DNA of 64,000 bases from Fomes fomentarius (taxonomy: Eukaryota; Basidiomycota; Agaricomycetes; Polyporales; Polyporaceae): the NCBI GenBank assembly GCA_022606135.1, contig JABYQN010000008.1:1488001-1552000 (forward strand). The letters run 5' to 3'. Position 1 is the stretch's first letter; each line of letters starts with the position of its first letter. The notes under the pieces are model-generated. The model was not told the DNA's origin and made no database searches. It saw only the letters and a list, made by a program, of their open reading frames with translations. Below, one piece after another: positions 56,711 through 64,000 of this stretch. The translations under genes and the position numbers were made by a program.

Positions 56711-57954
56711 CTACGTCCGGAGGTTTCTGTAGCTCCTCCGATGGCCGGGTTTCCTGTTCGGAGGTACAGGCAGTAGATGGATCGTGTCGCTCCGGTCCCG
56801 CGTCTTGGCGGCTTCAGCATACTGCACATTTACCGCAGGCAGATCCCCATGTCCCATCCTGGGGCTTCGCGGCATGGGCGGGGTCATCAGCGTAGCAGCA
56901 GCTCGCTGTCGGTCACGTATCTTCCGCGCCTCAGTGGTGACGTTCCACGCGACACGAGCCAGGTCGACAAGGGTCAGATCCGTCGGCGCGAGGAGAAGGA
57001 CGTTCCGCCATAGCCCTTGGTTAAATACAACGTGAACACGAAGTGACTCTTCGGAACAGTGGCGCGCCATCACTTCTGCCATAGCTGGAGCGGAAGGGAA
57101 CTCTTCAATCGCAGGTATGGGAAGGAGATACGTCGCGAGCGTGTTCGGACTCGCACGGGGACCAGCCGCACTCGATGTTGAACGCGGTGTGGTCGGACGC
57201 GAATAATTTGGCGGGTCGTGAGGTTGTGAGTGCTCGAGGGGAAGGCTTTGCCCGTAGAGTAGAATATGCGAGATGCTGGGAGGGTGCGGGACGTACATGG
57301 AAATGAGCGGAAGAGTGATCATCTGCGCGCCGGTGGCGCGGTCCCGTCGGATGAGCGGGGTGGCTGCTCGTATGGATAGTCCGGCGGCGAGGGACCGTGC
57401 TACATCGTGTCCGAATTTCGCGCAAAATAAGGACGCGTCGATAGGGAGGATGAGAGGATCGGCATTGACTGGGGAATAAGGAGACAGCGGGCTCAATGGG
57501 CTTGGAGGAGGATGTGTTGAAGCCGACGGCTCGGAGAGTACCGATAGGTTGCCACTTGAGCCCGAGGGGTGCCCGATATTGCTAATGAATGCAAGCGCGT
57601 GTGTTGGTCGGTATTCACTGCGGCGGAGCAATGGCATCTCTATTGTTCTTGGGATACTCCCATCTCTTTCGAACTGGAAGGGGACCGGGGCAACATTGTA
57701 AAACTCGTGGATAATACTATCGGGCGGTCACATAAGTCGATATGCGTAGCATGTGGACGAACGTACTCGTTAGGATCTTGCATGGGTCGCGCGACCGTGG
57801 AGAGATACAGAGGAGGGAGTTGCGGTGTATCGGGTATCTGATCGAGCGGGGTCGTTTCAAGAGGGGAGACTTGTGGCGTGTTCCATGGTGAAGGCTTAAG
57901 CGGTCGTGGCGTCCACTGGGGAGAGGTCTGTCGGGGCTGGTGCTGACGATCCAT
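56711..57954 (-). CDS. Clp1-like protein (clamp development family), first copy
   Basis: Exon 1 (from 57954) starts MDRQHQPRQTSPQW and is Pro/Thr/Ser-rich, ending QDPNEY. An intron of about 125 nt leads to exon 2, which begins MPLLRRSEYRPTHALAF. The body matches the general plan of the second copy at 62.1-63.4 kb. A THALAF/THVLAI strand is followed by a proline-rich loop, a region around ADPLILPIDASLFCAKFGHD, PHPPSISHILLYGQSL, the conserved helix EEFPSAPAMAEVMARHC and FNQGLWRNVLLLAPTDLTLV with ARVAWNVTTEARKIRDRQ. Clp1 proteins of Coprinopsis and Ustilago are needed for clamp-cell formation and dikaryotic growth and act downstream of homeodomain mating-type genes. Family assignment is from memory of these motifs and is moderately certain. 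Confidence 0.62.
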
Positions 57955-59118
57955 GCAGCGCGACTTCGATCAAAGACACGTAGGTTCTCCTCTCTCTACG
58001 CGCGTTTGAGACAATGTAACGAACGACTCGAAGATACGTAACACTGACCGTTACTGTGTTCGCGCGCGACGTGTCGTTGGGTGAATATAATACAGCCAGA
58101 AACCAATGAAGGTGGGAGGAGGAGGAAAGGAGGAAAGTCCGTTGGGAACACACAACTGACGATGAAAAAGTCGTGACGCACGACTGCGCGCGTCGGCCGT
58201 CTTCGCAGGGACGCGCGGGAGGGCAGATACTCGACGCGATATGGCGCAGATTCGCGAGCGAGCTGTTCCCATCGCCGCCAACTTTCCGGCGCCGGATGTC
58301 TATACTCGTCGCACCACGAGGCTGATCGACCAGTTCCACCATCTTTTCACGGAGTGCGGTCGCACGCAGCTCTTCGCGCACTCTTCCCACCTCCAAATTG
58401 TGAGCGTGAGCTTCATCTGCGCCTGATGTCGGAGGCAGAGGGGTCGCTTCTAAGATGCCAATATGGCTTCGCCTTCTGAACGTATCTCGCCTAGCAGTTT
58501 CTCGACACCGGTACGAGCGCGCTGCGACTTGAATACTTCTGGAAGCGCGGTGGAGGAGCATGAGGAAGAGATGCTTGCCAGAGAAAGATGAGCATACCCA
58601 ATATGTCCGAGTTCAGACCACTCGGGACCGCGCAATTTCCTCCAGTCCTTGGCAACGGTCCAGCGTTGTTAAGGCGTCTGAATGGAACGCGTTTCAGTAA
58701 AACGTGGGTCTGCGTACGTGGCTTGCCTCTCTACTCTGTCAATTTGGTGCTAATAAGTAGGCTTTACGACCATCCGGGATGCCGGGTACCCGATCGGACT
58801 CTTAGGACAACTGCATGATAACATCCACCTTCTGTTTTCGAAGAGAAAGTTTCAAGGCATCCCTCCGTGCAACTTGAAGGTAACATTTATCTGACATGTT
58901 CTCTGAAGTTGAGATGATCATAAGGAGACGATTAGAAGACTCATAGTTTACATCCACAGTCACAGTCATTCATAAGACTCGTAACACAAAATAGTACATC
59001 TTTGGGTGAGCGCCGTGACCTGCGCTAGGCGAGGAGTGAATCTGGATGTACAGCTAAAGATGATGTAACACATACCTTGCGGCCTCCAAATGCCATCTGG
59101 TAGTGATCCTTACGGCCA
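57955..59118. other. Region with competing short frames, no assigned gene
   Basis: Between 57955 and 58640 both strands carry plausible short frames: minus, with KSQRARTGVEKLLGEIRSEG near 58450-58600; plus, starting MAQIRERAVPIAANF at 58241. Neither shows a known domain nor a decisive splice chain. From 58640 to 59118 nothing was recognised. The left end should include the promoter of the first Clp1-like gene. Confidence 0.3.
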
Positions 59119-60885
59119 CTAATGATGGTGACCGTATCCCCCAAAGACACGCCGACGTTCCGCTGGTGGTTCCGAGTCGCCTTCGATGCATGTTCTCCAG
59201 AGTGTACTGTAGTCATGCTTATGAGGCTGGTGCCGCTGCGGTTGCGCATCCCCAACGTCACGCCAGTGCTGGTCGATGTCATGATCGAGAGTGTCATACT
59301 CTGACCAAACATCACGACGCAACACAGTCACTAGCTCGGCCCCGTGGGCGTTATGCAGCGTGTACTCTTGCGCATTGTACGGACTGCAGAACGTGAGGCG
59401 CTTCAGCGGATAGCCCCGTCCAGCTCTACGGACTGTTGCACGAAACAGGACCTCAGCGACACCGGACTGGGGGGTAGCAAGGGTGATGAAGACGACAGTA
59501 GCGAGCTTTGTGCACAGAACCGCCTCTGGGTGCTCAAGCATGTCAGTGAGATTCTGCAACAGCTCGCGCCTGCCAAAGTCACGCAGGACAAGCTCAGTGA
59601 GACTAGGGATATATGCGGCGAGACGGGTGAGGGGCAGGTTGTTCACTATTCCGAGCGCTCCCGGGGACCATCGGAAGGTGGCCTGGATGCGCAGACACTT
59701 CACCTGTCTGAAAGGAGTGATATCATAAACACTCTGCCCGGAGAACGCTGCGGTGGATCCGCCGATGTGTGCGAACGATTTATAGGGGCCAATGCGCCCT
59801 CTGTGTAGCGAGACGTAGGTCACATCCCCGCGTGTAATGCCCATGGTGCCACGCTTGTCAATGGTGTATGAGTCTGGACCGACTCCATGTGGGGCAAAGA
59901 GGCGAGGTCCAGTCTCATTCCGAGTGAAACGCGCCTCCTGAATCGTGACTACTGCACCGTGAGGAAACACAAGGTGGGAGAGAACGGCGTGAATTTGAGT
60001 CGAGTCACCATCACTATATCCGCCATTTGAACTGTCACTGGGGAGTGAGGTGATGCAGAAATGTTGCATTGAAGGCAGACAGATAGGACCTGAGCTCAAG
60101 TAGAATCGGCCAATTGACGGGAACAGTGCCCATGGCGACGGGAACAGCCAAAATGCAGGTGAAAGCTCTGCAGTGACGGTGCTGATAGGAGAACGCCAGG
60201 TAGGTAGTTGAGGACTCCGTGATACTTGAAGTTTGAGAGATGGAGATGGGCCAGAGCGGGCAAGTCGTCCGTCGGCATCAGCGCATACCCACCTGATATG
60301 GATAACGACTTTAGTGAAGCGCAGCGCCCTCCGAATAGAGACACCGGAACACTGTGCGCGTGTATGCTTGCAACCACGTTACTTTCCCTGTTCACGACGA
60401 TCGTGAGCTCCAGCAGCGAGCCAGATAGCTCACGGAGCAACTTGCGGAATACTTTGAGCTGCTTGGCAGTGTCCATGGTAAGGGTAAGGGCCCGAATCTG
60501 GGAGCGAAGCTGCCAGAGCAGCTTCTTCTGTATCCTCGGCGCCTGACCACGAATGACTGCCGCAGATGTTGCAATCATCGTACCACGCGCACGCTGCGAG
60601 AACGCATGCGCCGAGCGGGAATACGGCACTACGTGCGTCCAGAGGAAGGAGAAGTTGAGAGCGACGGTACGCCAGTAGTGGCAGACATGAGTTACCGCAA
60701 TGAGAGAGTGTGCGTCAGGCTCGTCATGGACAGTGTCCCTTCTGCTGTCCTTCATGTTCCGTCGCACGTAGTCGAATACAGCGGCGAGGATCTCCGGGGG
60801 AAAAGTTATTGATAGCTGCGTCTTGGTTGCGCCGCGTGCGGACCGCAGTGAGGGCGGAGCGGAGCAAGCCTTCTGCTATGTCAAC
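59119..60885 (-). pseudogene. F-box/LRR-like gene with two apparent frameshifts
   Basis: After a CTACAG acceptor near 60886, minus-strand sequence reads VDIAEGLLRSALTAVRTRRN and then the F-box opening PPEILAAVFDYVRRNMKD, VTHVCHYWRTVALNFSFLWTHV. Leucine-rich segments follow (LRELSGSLLELTIVV, CASLKSLSISGGY, LPALAHLHLSNFKY, APSLQSFHLHF), and later, in another frame, GRFYLSSGPICLPSMQHF, IPSLTELVLRDFG and PLKRLTFCSPY. Two breaks are needed to read it through. An extra T at the plus-strand AAAA run 60801-60804 separates AAINNF from PPEIL. A one-base loss lies around 60100-60160. The first exon was not identified. If the breaks are assembly errors, this is a normal F-box adaptor. Otherwise it is a pseudogene. 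Confidence 0.55.
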
Positions 60886-62057
60886 CTGTAGTTTCGATCA
60901 AGTCAGTGGATGCGTGTGCATCTGGTCGGCTGGGATGTGCATACAGTGTCACCCCTGGAGGATACAAGGTCAGAATCCGATCCTGTATGGGAACACAAAG
61001 TGCAAGACACTCACCCGGGAGAATGGAGTTCAAAGGGTAGGATTGCTGTGAGTTCGTGTAGCAACTCCAAGAGTCTGGGTTCAGACATCCCTGGCGAATG
61101 AGATTGGGGGCTCCTAGTTGAGAGCGATCTGCCAATGCAAGTACTGTCGCTGGGAGAGAACTGGGAGAGTGATTCGTGGGTAACGGTTGAAGTAGTACCT
61201 TCATAGCGCTCATAGTACCTTTCACACGGTCGTTGCTGCGGTAGGCTGGCACAAGTTGGGCTTACGCTGTTATCTTTGGTCAGGGAAGTCCTTGGGGTTG
61301 AACATTGACGACACTGATCTCATTCAGGTCAGTAAGTATCATGATGTTGACTCTGAGTCCGACGCTCAGCTCCTACAAGCAATTGAAGCATTGCGGTGAC
61401 TCACCCAGTCTCCAGGAGTCGAGATTGCTGTAAACGCCACACTGCCGGTGCTATATCGGAGTACAATGTAAGGACTAGACCTTCGATCCGTGGCATATAT
61501 CTGTGACTATCTCTGCTAATCCAATCATACCTAATACGGCTCCGACAACTATTGTTATTGCTGAGCGCTGATGCACCGCATTTATAACACCTTCGGTGGG
61601 GCTGACTTGTCGGCCGTTCCACTTTTGTTTTTGCCTTTTTCTCACACACCTTAAGTGGTAGCTTTCAACGATGCTTGTTGCGCTGTGTACACTATGGGAT
61701 ACGTACAAAATACTAACTACACTACAGTAAATAAGCTCGACTTTCTTCTTCTTCCACGACGACGACCCCAGGGTGAGTGACCAAGATAAACAAACGAGAA
61801 GGTAATAAGGATATGGTGCGGAAGCGGCGGCGGGTTATGATGGACAGCGAGAGAGCATATGAGCGATGTTGGGGGCATATAGACATAGGAGCATATAGCG
61901 GGTGTGAGGGAGGTAGCGCATACACGAGTTGAAGATGGTGGGTGGCCGATATTTGCAAGAGAACATAGAGATATAGACAAGAAAACCGCGCCATACGCCG
62001 TCCGCACCGGAATAAGAACGAAGAAAGCAATCGCAGACGATGAGCATGCCACGGCAC
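60886..62057. other. Intergenic region, no supported gene
   Basis: The left part may contain the missing first exon of the F-box-like gene, but no start could be fixed. The right part (about 61740-62057) is the 3' flank of the second Clp1-like gene. No domain was seen in any frame. Confidence 0.35.
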
Positions 62058-63408
62058 TCATGCCTTGAGAACAGAAGGCCACTGCATCTGCGGCTGCGGG
62101 CGCGGAACGAGGTCAGGGCGACCGAGGGAGATGGCGAGCCCAGTGAGGAGCATGTCGTAGCTCCAATCGATGCCAACCCACAACCTCTTGTCGCTGACGC
62201 CAAGATAGATGGCGTTCTGCCACAGGCCAATGACGGTACCAATCATGGCCACGATCGCCTGAAGAGTGAAGCGCGCGGCAAGGCGACGACTGGTCTCGAC
62301 AATGTATTGTGGGTTCTTCGGCTGCGGGTTCTCCGCAGTGGGGAACACCACCGTCGGCTTGGGCACGGGGACGAGCTGGTCGAGAAGCCACGACACCTTG
62401 TGGGTGTACAGGGTCTGTAGGAGATACATGAAGGATGCAGGGTGGGGAACAGCAAGCGGGACGACGGGGAGGTTGAGGGCGATTCCAGAGACGCCAGCAC
62501 GGTTGGAGACCGTCGTTTCCTGAACGTTGGTGGAGGATGGGAGAGGAAACCACTTCGCGCAATGGGTTGCGAGAACGAGGTTATGTGCGGCGATGAGGGA
62601 AACCTTGCGGCGACCAGTCTCCATGTTGACACCCATACCCCGGGTGACAGGTTGGGAGACAGGGAGATCCCATATAGCGAGGACATGGGTGGGGTGTGAC
62701 GGAGGAAGCGTCGACGCAGACTGCATCTTTGTGTGATCTGCGATTATGACATTGACCTCATCCGGTAGTGCGGCACGGTGGCCCATGGAAGAAGATCCGA
62801 CTCGTGCGTTCTTGACCAGGTTCCACATCCTGTACATGACAAGAACATTGAGTATGAGGAGGAAGAGGAAAAGAAGAAGAAAGGAACACGTACGATTCGC
62901 CAGCGACCTCCAAACCCTGCATGATGTAGTCCGTGGGCGTGTCAACCAACTCTGGGTTGCACGCGTCGATGTTCTCGCGTTGGACGGGAACAGGCCACAC
63001 CTGAGGAGGCGGGCGACGGAGGAAACGAGGGAAGTGCCACATACTCGGAGCAGGGAGCGGCTTCGCGGAGGAGGAAGTAGTGAGCTGAGAAGTCGCCTGG
63101 GTCTCGTTCACAAGTTCAAGAGGTTCCGACGGAGCGGAAAACTCGATGGATTGAGGGGCCACAGGCTTGATGGGTTTGGACACGAGCAGTGCCTTGCTGG
63201 CGCGTCGCTGCGCGTTCTGGACGACCTTCTTGACCTTGAGAGGGAGCGCGCCGCTCACAACACGAGCGCGTCTCCGCCTAGAGGCCTCACGTGCGGAGAC
63301 GAGTGCGTCTGCCTTCTTGGAGTGCGCAGTGGGCGGGAGGTTCTCGGTGTTTGAACTCTTGCGCATGAGGAAGCGCTTGCCCAGGGGTTGGCGGATGACG
63401 GTAGACAT
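62058..63408 (-). CDS. Clp1-like protein (clamp development family), second copy
   Basis: Exon 1 starts MSTVIRQPLGKRFLMRKSS and is rich in basic residues (EASRRRRARVV; KVKKVVQNAQRRASKALL), suggesting nuclear location. An intron (donor GTACGT after VAGES, acceptor ACAG) joins exon 2 at RMWNLVKNARVGSSSMGHR. Conserved parts are HPTHVLAIWDLP, GRRKVSLIAAHNLVLATHCA, VVPLAVPHPASFMYLLQTLY, RRLAARFTLQAIVAMIGTVI and LWQNAIYLGVSDKRLWVGID followed by WSYDMLLTGL. The stop falls after PSVLKA. Clp1-type proteins are required for clamp connections and dikaryon maintenance. It is more complete and more typical than the copy at 56.7-58.0 kb, on the same strand about 4 kb away. A TATA element lies about 75 nt upstream. 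Confidence 0.72.
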
Positions 63409-64000
63409 GGGGAAGGCAGGGATGGAGTAGCGAGATTCGAGACGGGGAGTGCTGAGGACGATGAGGCGACATGGGTCCCGTTATAAACAGGGAGGATGTT
63501 GGAGGATTGAGTTACGTAACGCGATTGCAGAATTGCCTTGGATGGCCTTCCCGCTGTAGGCGGATGTTTGGTTGCGTGGGCGTGCCTTTGGCAGACCTGC
63601 CCAAGATGGCAACTCCCCGTGGGCGCATCCCGCTCGCGTCCGCCCATCCATCACGCGCCCTCCCGACAACTGCAATCCGCCAAAGCGTCCTTTTGTTTTC
63701 TTGTCCTGGCCTCTTCCTTGCAGTACCTATGAATGGACCAAGGCCATTTTGCGGCACCAATCGACAAAGCGAACAACAGTAATCGCTGGTCAGTCGCTCG
63801 TGAAGCCGGTCTAGGCTGCCCCTTTCGTCACGATTTCGCGACCGCAAGGGTGGCCTTACAGCACAAGACATGCTGCGCGTTTGGAGAATATGCCGAACTA
63901 GCAAGACATAACATGCGTGTCCCATTCCACGTTCGGGATACTTTCGCTTAGGCAGGATGTGCATAGGGGACAATAGTCAAGTCATGCGGTCGACATCTTA
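63409..64000. promoter_or_regulatory. Upstream region of second Clp1-like gene
   Basis: This stretch is upstream of the minus-strand start at 63408. A TATA-type element is listed separately, and a plus-strand CCAAT string occurs near 63755. The remainder to the window edge shows short frames without domains. Confidence 0.35.
63481..63487 (-). promoter_or_regulatory. TATA box of second Clp1-like gene
   Basis: Read on the minus strand this is TTTATAA, about 75 nt before the start codon at 63408. Pyrimidine-rich sequence lies between the two. Confidence 0.45.

Noticed and set aside
57896..58561. Long minus-strand open frame of 221 codons
   Set aside because: It overlaps exon 1 of the Clp1-like gene in another frame, has Arg/Ser-rich shadow composition and shows no domain.
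61717..62082. Minus-strand hydrophobic frame of 121 codons
   Set aside because: It follows the Clp1-like stop on the same strand and overlaps a second similar frame. It is best explained as translated 3' UTR.

Overview
This window is nuclear DNA of a filamentous basidiomycete, most likely an Agaricomycete of polypore type. The genes carry many 50-90 nt introns with GTRNGT donors, CTAAY branch sites and YAG acceptors. The gene families are also typical: FunK1 fungal-type kinases, HET-domain proteins, F-box/LRR-like proteins, Clp1-like proteins and DUF4470 proteins. There was no tool support, so exon borders come from reading splice signals and frames. No tRNA, rRNA, CRISPR array or intact transposon was recognised.

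Layout. 0.7-4.3 kb holds a small protein with a 51-bp coding repeat (-) and an F-box-like gene (+). 5.3-8.4 kb is a FunK1 kinase (+). 9.6-17.9 kb holds a head-to-head pair, CLN3/BTN1 battenin (-) and the AAA+/VWA protein VWA8 (+). 18.4-19.1 kb is a small secreted protein. 19.6-27.3 kb holds two paralogous F-box genes flanking the DEAD-box helicase DBP4. 27.6-33.3 kb is a divergent pair of HET genes. 33.4-39.5 kb holds a DUF2461 gene fragment, a second FunK1 kinase and an intact DUF2461 gene, all on the minus strand. 42.2-45.0 kb is acetyl-CoA synthetase. 45.9-48.1 kb is a third HET gene. 48.4-54.1 kb holds an intact TPR/DUF4470 gene and a decayed tandem copy. 54.1-55.4 kb is a TDA3-like FAD oxidoreductase. 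56.7-63.4 kb holds two Clp1-like genes on the same strand with another damaged F-box-like gene between them.

How it fits together. Conserved housekeeping genes (BTN1, VWA8, DBP4, acetyl-CoA synthetase, DUF2461) are interleaved with expanded families present in two to four copies. The housekeeping genes read cleanly through all their exons. Several members of the expanded families carry apparent one-base frameshifts, in-frame stops or truncations. The HET genes, the FunK1 kinases and the F-box proteins make 27-48 kb a plausible self/non-self recognition or stress-signalling island. The two Clp1-like genes point to clamp-cell and dikaryon development. These functional links are inference from family membership and proximity.
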